Shown piece by piece: positions 54,934 to 63,819 of a stretch of DNA of 64,000 bases (position 1 is the stretch's first letter; each line of letters begins with the position of its first letter). The stretch spans positions 463,303-527,302 of the forward strand of contig NZ_ATTQ01000001.1 of assembly GCF_000419765.1 (NCBI RefSeq), in the 5' to 3' direction. Source of the stretch: Rhizobium mongolense USDA 1844. Lineage in GTDB: Bacteria; Pseudomonadota; Alphaproteobacteria; Rhizobiales; Rhizobiaceae. The translations under genes and the position numbers were made by a program. The notes under the pieces are model-generated. The model did not search any database, had not been told where the DNA came from, and was given only the letters and a program-made list of their open reading frames with translations.

Positions 54934-56409
54934 ATGCGCAGCGAACTATACATCGACGGACAATGGGTTAAGCCGATCAAGGGCGGAACCTGCGAGGTGA
55001 TCAATCCTGCAACCGAGGAGACTATCCAGACGATAGGCGCCGCAACGGCGGAAGACGTCGATGTCGCCGTCAAAGCCGCTCGTCGCGCCTTTGACAAGGA
55101 TGGCTGGCCGAAGCTCTCGGGCGCTCAGCGCGCGAAGTACCTACGCGCTATCGCAAATGGCATTCGCGCGCGCCAGTCTGAGATCGCCCGGCTGGAGGTG
55201 CTGGACAACGGCAAGCCGTTTCCGGAGGCTGATTGGGACATCGCCGACGCTGCCGGTTGCTTCGACTTCTATGCAGGACTTGCCGAGCAGCTCGACAACA
55301 ATCCGCAGGAGACGATCGTTCTTTCCGACGATCGCTTCATCTCCAAAGCGGTAAAAGAGCCCATCGGCGTTGCCGGTGCGATCATTCCTTGGAACTATCC
55401 GTTGCTCATGGCGGCCTGGAAGGTCGCACCGGCCCTTGCGGCAGGGTGCACGGTCGTCCTAAAGCCAGCGGAATTGACGTCGCTCACTGCGCTTGAGCTT
55501 GCCGCTGTCGCCGACGAGGCGGGATTGCCTGCCGGTGTCCTGAACATCGTCACCGGTGCGGGATCAGTGGCGGGTCAGGCGATCATCGATCACCAACAAG
55601 TCGACAAGCTGGCTTTCACGGGGTCCGGTCCGGTCGGCTCCAAGATCATGGCCGCGGCGGCCCGCGACATCAAGCGGGTCAGCCTCGAGCTCGGGGGCAA
55701 GTCGCCGTTCGTGGTGTTTGAAGACGCCGATATCGACGAGGCGGTCGAATGGGTCATGTTCGGTATCTTCTGGAATCAGGGCCAGGTCTGCTCGGCGACA
55801 TCCCGCGTCCTCGTGCACGAGGCCATTTACGATCGGCTACTGGCGCGCCTGATCGAGGAGACGAACAAGATCAAGATCGGCAATGGCCTGGAGGAGGGCG
55901 TTCTTCTCGGACCATTGGTGTCGAAGCGTCAGTACGAACAGGTCATCGCAGCGATCGAGGGCGCGCGGAAAGCCGGAGCAACGGTCGCCTGCGGTGGTAG
56001 ACGGCCGGACGGCTTCGACAAAGGCTATTATCTGCGCCCGGCGGTGCTGACCGATGTGCCGCTCGACAGCGACGCCTGGGTCGAGGAAATATTCGGACCG
56101 GTCGTCTGCGTCCGGCCCTTCAAGACTGAGGAAGAGGCGATTAAGCTTGCAAACGACAGTCGCTTCGGGCTTGCCGCAGCGGTCATGTCGAAGGACGATG
56201 TTCGCGTCGAGCGGGTGGCCGCGGCCTTCAGGGCCGGGATCGTCTGGATCAACTGCTCGCAACCGACCTTCACGGAAGCGCCCTGGGGCGGATACAAGGA
56301 ATCCGGCATCGGCCGCGAGCTCGGCCGCTGGGGGCTGGAAAACTACCTCGAGACCAAGCAGATCACCAGGTACATCACCGACAAGCCGTGGGGCTGGTAC
56401 ATCAAATGA
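54934..56409 (+). CDS. Aldehyde dehydrogenase (candidate 2-oxoglutarate-semialdehyde dehydrogenase)
   Basis: A 491-residue NAD(P)+ enzyme with catalytic C286 (GQVCSATSRV) and general base E252 (LELGGKSP), plus 'IPWNYPLLMAAWKVAPALAA'. Sequence is close to betaine-aldehyde-type ALDHs, but its place in the operon suits 2-oxoglutarate semialdehyde oxidation, the last step of hydroxyproline breakdown. ATG 54934 follows GGGAG. TGA overlaps the next gene's ATG. Confidence 0.9.
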   Translation: MRSELYIDGQWVKPIKGGTCEVINPATEETIQTIGAATAEDVDVAVKAARRAFDKDGWPKLSGAQRAKYLRAIANGIRARQSEIARLEVLDNGKPFPEADWDIADAAGCFDFYAGLAEQLDNNPQETIVLSDDRFISKAVKEPIGVAGAIIPWNYPLLMAAWKVAPALAAGCTVVLKPAELTSLTALELAAVADEAGLPAGVLNIVTGAGSVAGQAIIDHQQVDKLAFTGSGPVGSKIMAAAARDIKRVSLELGGKSPFVVFEDADIDEAVEWVMFGIFWNQGQVCSATSRVLVHEAIYDRLLARLIEETNKIKIGNGLEEGVLLGPLVSKRQYEQVIAAIEGARKAGATVACGGRRPDGFDKGYYLRPAVLTDVPLDSDAWVEEIFGPVVCVRPFKTEEEAIKLANDSRFGLAAAVMSKDDVRVERVAAAFRAGIVWINCSQPTFTEAPWGGYKESGIGRELGRWGLENYLETKQITRYITDKPWGWYIK

Positions 56410-57455
56410 GGGGTGGCGATGTGCGCTTCGAAAGATCCCTCGACTTGCTTCTCGTCCACTGCCAGGGCGAACTTGGGCATGTGCTCGTCAGCGGTGCGCC
56501 GGAAATTCCCGGCGCGACGATGCTCGAAAAGATGAACTACATTAACACGGTCGACGACAGCCTGCGCCGCTTCATCACCTTCGAGCCACGGGCGAACGTA
56601 GCGATGTCGGTCAACCTGCTGATCGCGCCGACACGAAAAGACGCCGATGCCGGGTTTATCGTACTGCAGGCAGACCGGGCTCACCCGATGTCAGGCAGCA
56701 ACTGCATCTGCGTTGTTACAGGACTTCTGGAAAGCGGGCGCGTTCCAATACAGGAGCCGGAAACCACGGTCCGGCTGGATACGCCGGCCGGGCTTATCGT
56801 TGCCCGCGCGCAATGCGAGAACGGTCGTTGCGTCGCGGTCAGCCTCGATAACGTCCCAAGCTTCGCCGAATTGCTCGACCACGAGATCGACACTGCACCG
56901 TGGGGAGCGATCAAGGTCGATGTCGCCTTCGGCGGCGTCTACTACGCGCTGGTGGACGTCAGTCAGATTGGATTGACGATCGAACCGGGTAACGCCCGCG
57001 AACTCCCCGAAGCGGGTATAGAACTCAAGCGGCTCCTTGCGGAGCAGGTCAGGGTCAAGCATCCCACGCTGCCGGGCGTCGACGAGATCGCCTATGTCAT
57101 GTTCCGCGACAAGGAGCCGGACGGCGCTGTTCGGACCTGCACCACGCTCCAGCCCGGAAGGGTGGACCGTTCGCCTTGCGGTACCGGCAGCTCCGCCAAT
57201 CTGGCGACGCTTTTCGCCCGCGGCCTGGTCGCAGTTGGCGACGTCCGTACGTCACGATCGATCATTGGCGGTGAGTTCCATGCCGAGGCGATCGGTGAGA
57301 CGGAGATCGGCGGACGCAAAGCGGTCCTTCCTCGCATTACCGGACGCGGATATGTCTATGGACGCTCGCAGCTGCGTCTGTCCGAGAACGATCCTTTCAT
57401 GACGGGCTTTGTGCTCTCCGATACCTGGGGGCCGCAGGTCGGCTTGTTGACGTGA
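56406..57455 (+). CDS. Proline racemase-superfamily enzyme, Ser/Cys type
   Basis: A 349-residue member of the proline racemase / 4-hydroxyproline epimerase / trans-3-hydroxyproline dehydratase family. The first catalytic position, usually Cys in MCGHG, is Ser96 (HPMSGSNC); the second, C258 (RSPCGTGSS), is kept. Cys/Cys pairs mark racemases and epimerases. Variants at one position include dehydratases and mixed-activity enzymes, so 4-hydroxyproline 2-epimerase should not be assumed. ATGA overlap with the aldehyde dehydrogenase. Confidence 0.85.
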   Translation: MRGGDVRFERSLDLLLVHCQGELGHVLVSGAPEIPGATMLEKMNYINTVDDSLRRFITFEPRANVAMSVNLLIAPTRKDADAGFIVLQADRAHPMSGSNCICVVTGLLESGRVPIQEPETTVRLDTPAGLIVARAQCENGRCVAVSLDNVPSFAELLDHEIDTAPWGAIKVDVAFGGVYYALVDVSQIGLTIEPGNARELPEAGIELKRLLAEQVRVKHPTLPGVDEIAYVMFRDKEPDGAVRTCTTLQPGRVDRSPCGTGSSANLATLFARGLVAVGDVRTSRSIIGGEFHAEAIGETEIGGRKAVLPRITGRGYVYGRSQLRLSENDPFMTGFVLSDTWGPQVGLLT

Positions 57456-57464
57456 GGAAACAGC

Positions 57465-58223
57465 ATGAGCAAATCGCTTGAAGGACAGACTATTCTGGTC
57501 ACGGGGGCGTCCGGCGGCATCGGGGCGGCGATCGTCGAAAGACTTGCTGCCGAAGGCGCTAAGCCGATCATCCACTTCGGCCACGACCGGAAGCGCGCCG
57601 AGGATCTGCTTGCCGGTATCGGCGGGCGAGGGTGGATCGCGCAGGCCGATTTGTCCACGTCAGAGGGACCGTTCGAGCTTTGGCGGCGTTCCCTAGAGGC
57701 GGCAGGACATGTGCATGGTCTTGTAAACAATGCGGGTATTCGCAGCGAGATCTCTATCGAGGCTTCCGAAGTGGACTGGAAAGCGGCCTGGCAGAAGGAG
57801 TTCCAGATCAACTTCTTCGCGGCGGCCGATCTAAGCAAGGAGGCCATCCGACACTTCAAGGCGAATGGCGGCGGTCGCATCGTCAATATGGCGAGCCGTG
57901 CCGGACAGCGCGGATACGCGGCGGATGCGATGCCATACGGCGCCACGAAGGCCGCTCTCGTCAATCTCACCAAGTCCATAGCCCGTAGCTTTGGAGCGGA
58001 CGGGGTAACGGCGATCGCGATCGCTCCTGGATGGGTGAGAACAGAGATGGCGGAAGAATTTATCGCAGCCCACGGCAAGGCCTCGGCTGTCGCGGACATT
58101 CCGATCGGCGAGATGGCGCTGCCGACCGAGGTGGCCGAACTGGTCGCGTTCGTTCTGCGGCCAACACAGGTTTCTCTCAACGGCGCGACGCTCGACGTCA
58201 ATGGCGGAAGCTACACTCGATAA
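57465..58223 (+). CDS. Short-chain dehydrogenase/reductase 1
   Basis: A 252-residue SDR with TGASGGIG (13-20), NNAG (88-91), and catalytic S144, Y158, K162 (YGATK). Nine bases after the racemase-family gene, so in the same operon. Classical FabG-like architecture; substrate unknown, perhaps a hydroxy acid or keto intermediate of the pathway. Confidence 0.9.
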   Translation: MSKSLEGQTILVTGASGGIGAAIVERLAAEGAKPIIHFGHDRKRAEDLLAGIGGRGWIAQADLSTSEGPFELWRRSLEAAGHVHGLVNNAGIRSEISIEASEVDWKAAWQKEFQINFFAAADLSKEAIRHFKANGGGRIVNMASRAGQRGYAADAMPYGATKAALVNLTKSIARSFGADGVTAIAIAPGWVRTEMAEEFIAAHGKASAVADIPIGEMALPTEVAELVAFVLRPTQVSLNGATLDVNGGSYTR

Positions 58224-58239
58224 ACACAGGAACGTTGTC

Positions 58240-58994
58240 ATGAAGCGGTTTGAAGGAAAAGTTGCGGTCGTCACCGGCGCGGGCGGCGGTATTGGTTCGG
58301 CGATCGCGCGACGCCTTTCGGCGGAAGGCGCTCTTGTCGTCGTCACCGATGTGAACACAGAGGCAGCCGCGGAAGTCGTGAGCGGCATCGAAGCGGAGGG
58401 TGGCAGGGCGGCCGCCATGACCGCGGACATCTCGAACAAGGCGGCATGCTTCGGACTTATCGAGCAGGCGTTCGCACTGCGCGGCCGCCTGGATGTCCTG
58501 GTCAATAACGCTGGCATCAACAGACGAGGCAATCTGCTATCCCTGTCGGACGAAGACTGGGACGTAAGCTTCGCTGTCAACTTGGACTCAATGTTCCATC
58601 TGTGCCGCGCCGTGCTTCCCCTTATGATCGCGGCCGGGGGCGGTGCGATCGTCAATACCGCCTCGCAATGGGCCTTTATCCGGCCCCCAACCACATTGCC
58701 TACAACACGACCAAAGCTGCGGTTGCCGCCTTCACGCAGAACCTCGCACGCGACTATGCGCCGGACAGGGTCCGCGTGAACGCCGTTTGCCCAGGCGAGA
58801 TCCATACACCGATGCTCGAGGCGAGCGTCAAGCGTTCCGGACGTACGATCGCAGATCTCGATGAGCTTGTTCCGTTCGGCCGCATCGGCAAGCCGGACGA
58901 AGTTGCAGCCTTGGTCGCGTTTCTGGCGTCGGACGAAGCTGCATTCATGTGCGGATCTCTGGTTGAGATCACGGGCGCGCAGGCAGTGGCATAA
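58240..58994 (+). pseudogene. Short-chain dehydrogenase/reductase 2, single-base frameshift
   Basis: The frame from ATG 58240 gives an SDR N-terminus (VTGAGGGIGSAIARRLSAEG, VNNAGINRRG) up to 'IVNTASQW'. Then the reading frame breaks at TGGG 58669-58672, where one G fewer than expected is present. The other frame continues 'GLYPAPNHIAYNTTKAAVAA' with the YxxxK catalytic pair and the C-terminus. Together they make a normal 250-residue SDR. Decay or sequencing error. Confidence 0.85.
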
Positions 58995-59297
58995 GTTGAT
59001 ACCAGTCCCTACCGCCAATGAGTAAAATGCGAATGGGGAGGCTACGCGTCATATTGAGCGATGGACAACGGTGCCGTTATGCTGCGGGTCTCCGATAGCG
59101 GGGATCGTGGTTCTCAGGCGAGGCCATTCAAAGCGCCCCACCCTTCTTAAGCCGGCGAGATACCAGACGACCGGCGCCGGTCGTGCAATCGATTGCGCTC
59201 CTTCCCCCGAACACTCCGTCAAAGCAGCCCGTCATGGTGCGCATGCCGCTGCGGAAATTGGCTTTCACTCTCTACGATCCTCCAGGAGAACTTGGCG

Positions 59298-59513
59298 TTA
59301 GCCGTCGTCGCCAAGGTGGCGAAACACCCGGACCCAGAAGGCGAAATCGCCTCTGCGCCCATCACTGCGCGCGTGGATGGCGCACCAGGCGACAGCCGTT
59401 TTCGCGCAGGCGCCGTAGAGTGAGGCGGCGGCCGCCGCCGCGGCTTCGATTGTAATACCGGCGCCCAGCGCCGCTTCAAAACAACGTTGTTGCTTCAGAA
59501 TCTTGTCACGCAT
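59298..59513 (-). CDS. Small hypothetical protein
   Basis: A 71-residue frame with Ala-rich helices ('RCFEAALGAGITIEAAAAAA') and a C-terminal 'FAFWVRVFRHLGDDG' that looks like a conserved tail of short rhizobial proteins. Weak ribosome site. It stands alone between the catabolic locus and the response regulator; the rest of 58995-59815 has no other gene. Could be a chance frame. Confidence 0.35.
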   Translation of the reverse strand: MRDKILKQQRCFEAALGAGITIEAAAAAAASLYGACAKTAVAWCAIHARSDGRRGDFAFWVRVFRHLGDDG

Positions 59514-59646
59514 CCACTCGTCCCGTCACCGTCCGGCGCGGGTTGATCGAAAGACGATTGCCGGACGTCAATCCCTGCGGGCCACGATCACGTGCCGTCC
59601 TTGGCAATCAGCTACGAGTGCTTGCGTTCAAGTAACGCGGCTCACA

Positions 59647-59662
59647 TTATGTTGTAACATAA
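59647..59662. promoter_or_regulatory. Palindrome A in the response-regulator leader
   Basis: TTATGTT-GT-AACATAA, perfect 7-bp arms. A related palindrome lies 115 bases downstream; the two share 12 of 14 central positions (ATGWTGTAACATMA). Confidence 0.55.
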
Positions 59663-59763
59663 ACAGAAGATCAAGCCTTTATGAATCACGTAAAACGTGT
59701 TTACTGGACCAGAATCTCGTTTATACGCCTATTGGAGGTGGTTTTGCCCCTGTCGTCCCTATA

Positions 59764-59776
59764 TGATGTAACATCA
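59764..59776. promoter_or_regulatory. Palindrome B in the response-regulator leader
   Basis: TGATGT-A-ACATCA, perfect 6-bp arms, 40 bases before the response-regulator ATG. Related to palindrome A, so a probable second operator for one regulator, possibly the product of the gene itself. Confidence 0.55.
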
Positions 59777-59815
59777 AAAATGGCTTTTCATCGCAGGACG
59801 TCCGCGAGGGACCAA

Positions 59816-60505
59816 ATGACACCCCGTATCGCAATCCTATCGACGGATGCGGACTACTACCTCATGCTGTCCCACGTTCTCTTGGCCGCAGGCTATTCGA
59901 CAGTTCTGGCCGATGGATCCGAGGCAGCACTGGCATTGATCACCGAGAAAAAGATCGAAGTGCTGCTGATCGACTGCCAGCCGGCGTCCTCCATCCTTTC
60001 AGATATTACCGACCGGCTGAAGACGTCAGGTCATTCAACAGACGTGCTTCTCGTCGCGCTCGTTGCCGAAGGAGTTCCCTATATCGATATCCTCAAGGCT
60101 GAGGTCGATGAGAGTTTCATCCGCCCGATGAAGCCAGAATGGCTGCTATCTTACCTTCATGGCCGTCTTAAAGCAGGCCCCAATGACGCTGCCGGTCGCG
60201 CCGCCATTTCCGGTCCAGACGATCTTCGGCTCGATGCCGGAGCAAGACGCGCGCTTGCAAACGGCAAGCCGGTAGGCCTCAGCCCGATCGAATTCCGGAT
60301 ACTCAGCACTTTGATGAGCACACCCGGGCGGGTGTTTGGTCGGCCCGAATTGATCGAGGCAGTCTGGCCAAAGGCGAATTTCGTGGACCCGCGAACCGTC
60401 GACGTGCATGTGGCGAGATTGCGCCGCTCCTTGCACGAGGCTCTCGGCCGCGAGGTCATCCGGACCGTTCGCGGCGAGGGATATGCTGTCGAAACGAAGG
60501 AATGA
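59816..60505 (+). CDS. Orphan PhoB/OmpR-family response regulator
   Basis: A 229-residue two-domain regulator. Receiver: D11 of the acidic pocket, phospho-acceptor D53 (LLIDCQPAS) and Lys in 'RPMKP'; C-terminal winged helix ('GLSPIEFRILSTLMSTPGRV', 'RTVDVHVARLRRSLHEALGR'). ATG 59816 has GAGGGA upstream. No histidine kinase is encoded nearby. It precedes the 2-oxoamine-synthase-like gene by 120 bases on the same strand and may control it. Confidence 0.88.
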   Translation: MTPRIAILSTDADYYLMLSHVLLAAGYSTVLADGSEAALALITEKKIEVLLIDCQPASSILSDITDRLKTSGHSTDVLLVALVAEGVPYIDILKAEVDESFIRPMKPEWLLSYLHGRLKAGPNDAAGRAAISGPDDLRLDAGARRALANGKPVGLSPIEFRILSTLMSTPGRVFGRPELIEAVWPKANFVDPRTVDVHVARLRRSLHEALGREVIRTVRGEGYAVETKE

Positions 60506-60625
60506 ACGTATCCAAGCCTTTCGGATCGTCACAGAATCTTAAGGAAAAATTCGGGCTGGCTTCGTTGTATGAAGGTGGGGCTCCTCCTTACGCTTAAGGG
60601 ATCAGAAGCGCGCTGGGAGGGTCCC

Positions 60626-61867
60626 ATGCAGAACGAACAACAGCACAATGCGCTGATGCCCACGCGGCATCGCAACACCGCGAGTCTCATCCATACCTCG
60701 GCGCCGCATTTTACCGCGGCACATTCGAAGGGCCTTATGGCGCTCTATGCGAGGCCGCTCGCAGGGCGAAAGGCCGAGATACGATCGGCAAAAGGCAAGA
60801 CGAGAATTGTCACCGATTTCGTGCGGTGTTCCTATCTCGGGCTCGACAACCATCCGGTGATCGCGGCCGGTGCGATGGCAGCAGTCCTGGACTACGGGAC
60901 CCTTCACTGGTCCTGCGCGCGAACGCGACTGAATTTTGCCGCGCTCGGCACCCTCGAGGAAGCCCTATCGGATCTGTTCGGTGCGCGTATCATTACATAC
61001 ACGACGGTGCTTGCCGCCAACATGAGTGCATTGCCACTGATCGCCTCGGGCGCGCTGACAGAGGGTGTGAAGCCCGTCATGGTTTTCGATCGTCTTGCCC
61101 ATGCAACGCTCGCCTTTAACAAACCGGTCGTCGCCGAAGAGACAGATGTCCGCACGATCGCTCATAACGACCTTGCCGCGCTCGAAGAGATCTGCGAGGC
61201 ACACCCATGCGTCGCCTATGTCTGCGACGGCGTCTATTCGATGGGTGGCAATGCGCCCATCGCCGAGCTTCTGGAACTCCAGCGGCGCTATGGATTGTTC
61301 CTTTATATCGACGATGCCCATGGCGTTTCGATCTTCGGCGAGAAGGGCGCGGGTTTTGCCCGTTCGCAGATGCCAGGTGGCCTTGGCGACCGGACAATCA
61401 TTGCAGCCTCTCTCGGCAAGGGCTTCGGAGCTTCTGGCGGCGTCCTGATGCTCGGTACGGCGCCACAGGAGGAGATCTTTCGCCGTTTCGCCATTGCCCA
61501 TGCCTTTTCGGCTTCGATCAATGTTGCCGCAATCGGGGCTGCCATGGCCTCTCAGAGGCTCCATCGCACGGATGAGCTCGGGCAGCGGCAGCAGAGGCTT
61601 GCAGCAAACATCGCACTCTTCGACGAACTGGTGCCGACCGCCCAGTCCGGATCGACACTCCCGATCCGCACCGTTCTCATCGGCGATGAATTGGCTGCGA
61701 TCAACGCCGCAAGACGTGTTCTGGTCGCGGGCAGCTATGTGTCGGCCATCTTCTTTCCGACAGTTGCTTCCGGGCGGGCCGGCCTGCGCGTCTGCCCGAC
61801 CGCCGATCATACTGTCGATGAGATCAGGGCGCTTGCCCTGGCAATCGACATGGCACTGGAGCTGTAG
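60626..61867 (+). CDS. PLP-dependent 2-oxoamine synthase-family enzyme (AONS/CqsA/SPT fold)
   Basis: A 413-residue class II aminotransferase-fold enzyme. 'CSYLGLDNHPVIAAGAMAAV', 'DDAHGVSIFGEKGAGFARSQ' (D230, H232) and PLP-binding K265 (SLGKGFGASGG) match the alpha-oxoamine synthases that condense an amino acid with an acyl-CoA (KbL, BioF, SPT, HemA) and the autoinducer synthase CqsA/LqsA. No bioABD or sphingolipid genes adjoin it, so biotin synthesis is not supported. ATG 60626 follows GGGAGGG. Product unknown. Confidence 0.8.
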   Translation: MQNEQQHNALMPTRHRNTASLIHTSAPHFTAAHSKGLMALYARPLAGRKAEIRSAKGKTRIVTDFVRCSYLGLDNHPVIAAGAMAAVLDYGTLHWSCARTRLNFAALGTLEEALSDLFGARIITYTTVLAANMSALPLIASGALTEGVKPVMVFDRLAHATLAFNKPVVAEETDVRTIAHNDLAALEEICEAHPCVAYVCDGVYSMGGNAPIAELLELQRRYGLFLYIDDAHGVSIFGEKGAGFARSQMPGGLGDRTIIAASLGKGFGASGGVLMLGTAPQEEIFRRFAIAHAFSASINVAAIGAAMASQRLHRTDELGQRQQRLAANIALFDELVPTAQSGSTLPIRTVLIGDELAAINAARRVLVAGSYVSAIFFPTVASGRAGLRVCPTADHTVDEIRALALAIDMALEL

Positions 61868-61901
61868 GGAAGCAAGCCGGATCTTTCGACCCGACACATC
61901 T

Positions 61902-62957
61902 TCACCGTATCCAGGCGTTCCAGCGCTCCAGCAGCAAGGCGGCATTGGCGTTGATCCATGCGGCGTCCGGGATGACGATATGGTCCCGGATGTCTTCCTC
62001 GCTCGGAAGCGCTGCACGGGCCGCCGGCGACATCGCCGTGATCGCCTTGCTGCTTGGCGGCGTGCACAGTAGCTCCTCGCAGACGTGCGCCTGCGCGTCC
62101 GGGCTGTTCAGCCAGAAGGCGATCAGCTTCAGGGCATTTTCCTTATTCGGCGCTCCCTTGATGACGGTCAGACGATCGCCGACCAGGAAGGACGCTTGAT
62201 TGGACCAGCCGATGGCGCGACCCTCGGCCTTCAACGCATTGGCTCGCGTCAGCCAGATCTGGCCGATGCTGTAGTCGCCGTTGCGGAAGCCCTGGACACT
62301 CTGGTCGCCCGTCTTCCACCAGACGGAGATGTCGCCGCGAATGGTCTCGAGCTTGGCGAGCGCTCGATCGATATCGAGCGGGAAGAGCCTCTCCCGCGTT
62401 ACACCGTCGGCAAGCAGGGCAGCCGCCATAACGCGCCAGGGATCGTCGAAATTCGGAAAGGCCCGCCCGCCCGCAAAGCGTTTCGTGTCCCACATGTCCG
62501 CCCATGTCGTCGGCGTTCCATCGGGGAACGCGTCGGATTTATAGGCCATCAACGTTGCCGTCGAAAAAAGCCTGGCACCGGCACCTGTGCAGGCGTCCTC
62601 AACGAGGTCCGGCCGATCCTTGAACGCCTCGCAGAACACAGCGAGGTCTTCCGATGTCGCCTTGTGATTGTCGGAATCCGCCTGGATTTCTCCATCGGGA
62701 TAAAGATCCCAGGTCACATTGCCGGTTTTGACCATGGCCGTTGCCTTGGCGCGCATCTCGGCATTGGTCGCAGCCACCGAAACGACCTTGATCCCGGTGC
62801 TCGCGGTGAACGGATCGAACCAGAACTTCCTCAACGCAGCGTCATAAGAGCCACCCGTCGTTGCCACGACAACGCGCTCCTCGGCAACTGCCGGCGAAAC
62901 AACGGCGAACTGCAGGGCAGCCATGCAGGCGGCGATAAATGTCATTGACCTCTTCAT
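61902..62957 (-). CDS. Spermidine/putrescine-type ABC transporter substrate-binding protein
   Basis: A 351-residue periplasmic receptor (SBP family 6/8, PotD/AfuA-like): signal peptide 'MTFIAACMAALQFAVVSPAV' with cleavage near AVA-EE, then 'VVVATTGGSYDAALRKFWFD'. ATG 62957 has GAGGAAA upstream. First permease gene lies 31 bases upstream in the same operon. Polyamine, opine or similar cation as ligand; not determinable. Confidence 0.88.
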   Translation of the reverse strand: MKRSMTFIAACMAALQFAVVSPAVAEERVVVATTGGSYDAALRKFWFDPFTASTGIKVVSVAATNAEMRAKATAMVKTGNVTWDLYPDGEIQADSDNHKATSEDLAVFCEAFKDRPDLVEDACTGAGARLFSTATLMAYKSDAFPDGTPTTWADMWDTKRFAGGRAFPNFDDPWRVMAAALLADGVTRERLFPLDIDRALAKLETIRGDISVWWKTGDQSVQGFRNGDYSIGQIWLTRANALKAEGRAIGWSNQASFLVGDRLTVIKGAPNKENALKLIAFWLNSPDAQAHVCEELLCTPPSSKAITAMSPAARAALPSEEDIRDHIVIPDAAWINANAALLLERWNAWIR

Positions 62958-62988
62958 GTCTTTCCTCACGTGATGAAAGTTCGACCGC

Positions 62989-63819
62989 CTACTCCTCCCG
63001 GCGGCCCTTCAGGAGTTCGACCGAGCCCATCAACAAAAGCGAGATTGCGACCATGACGGTCGAGACCGCGGCTATGACGGGCGTCAGGTTGAAATCGATG
63101 TCTTCGAACATCTTCCGGCTGATCGTCTTGCCTCCCGTATCCGAGATGAAGAAGGCGACCGTCGCCTCGTCGAAGGAGGCGAGGAAGGCGAAGACGGCGG
63201 CCACTGCCACGGCAGGCGCGATGTTCGGCAGGACCACGCTGAAAAATGCCCGAGTTCGCGAAGCGCCGCAGCTGAGCGCCGCACGCTCGAGCGCCGGATC
63301 GAAACGTTCGAGTGCTGCGCTGACGGTAATCACCACATAGGGGATCGACAGGACGCAATGGGCAATCAGAAAGCCGCTGAAGTTGCCGGTCAGCCCGACC
63401 GGCGAGAAGACGAGATAAAGCGCGACGCCGAAGACAACATGGGGAACGATCATCGGGGCCATCGCCAACGCCTTCAGAGCGTCCCGGCCGGGCAGGCTCC
63501 CGCGCACGATCGCAAGCGACGCCAGCGTGCCTGTCGCAGTGGCTGCGACAGCGGTCGAAAGCGCAATCTTCAGACTGAAGATGGTGGCTGCCCGCCAGTC
63601 CGGATCGGCGAGATAATCGAAGTACCATTGCAGCGTCAGCCCGCGGGGCGGCAACTCGATATAGGCCGTTCCGTTGAGCGACATTGGAACGATGAGAAGC
63701 GTCGGCATCAGCAGGAAGAACAGGATGGCGCCGATTCCGACACCGCCCGCGAGCCGAACGATTGTCGTGCGGAGCGGATGGCCAATGGTTCTTGCTGCGA
63801 CAGATTGATCAGGCGACAC
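62989..63819 (-). CDS. Spermidine/putrescine-type ABC permease (PotC-like)
   Basis: A 276-residue permease with six hydrophobic segments and EAA loop 'LERAALSCGASRTRAFFSVV'. GTG start at 63819 overlaps the stop of the preceding permease; AAAGGA lies upstream. Confidence 0.9.
   Translation of the reverse strand: MSPDQSVAARTIGHPLRTTIVRLAGGVGIGAILFFLLMPTLLIVPMSLNGTAYIELPPRGLTLQWYFDYLADPDWRAATIFSLKIALSTAVAATATGTLASLAIVRGSLPGRDALKALAMAPMIVPHVVFGVALYLVFSPVGLTGNFSGFLIAHCVLSIPYVVITVSAALERFDPALERAALSCGASRTRAFFSVVLPNIAPAVAVAAVFAFLASFDEATVAFFISDTGGKTISRKMFEDIDFNLTPVIAAVSTVMVAISLLLMGSVELLKGRREE

Noticed and set aside
57831..59018. Minus-strand frame over the two SDR genes
   Set aside because: Shadow; composition typical of antisense translation.
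60626..61867. Calling the PLP enzyme BioF (8-amino-7-oxononanoate synthase)
   Set aside because: Fold fits, but no biotin genes are near and a response regulator precedes it; specificity cannot be told by eye.
60965..62017. Minus-strand frame opposite the 2-oxoamine synthase
   Set aside because: Shadow; it also overlaps the next real gene's 3' end.
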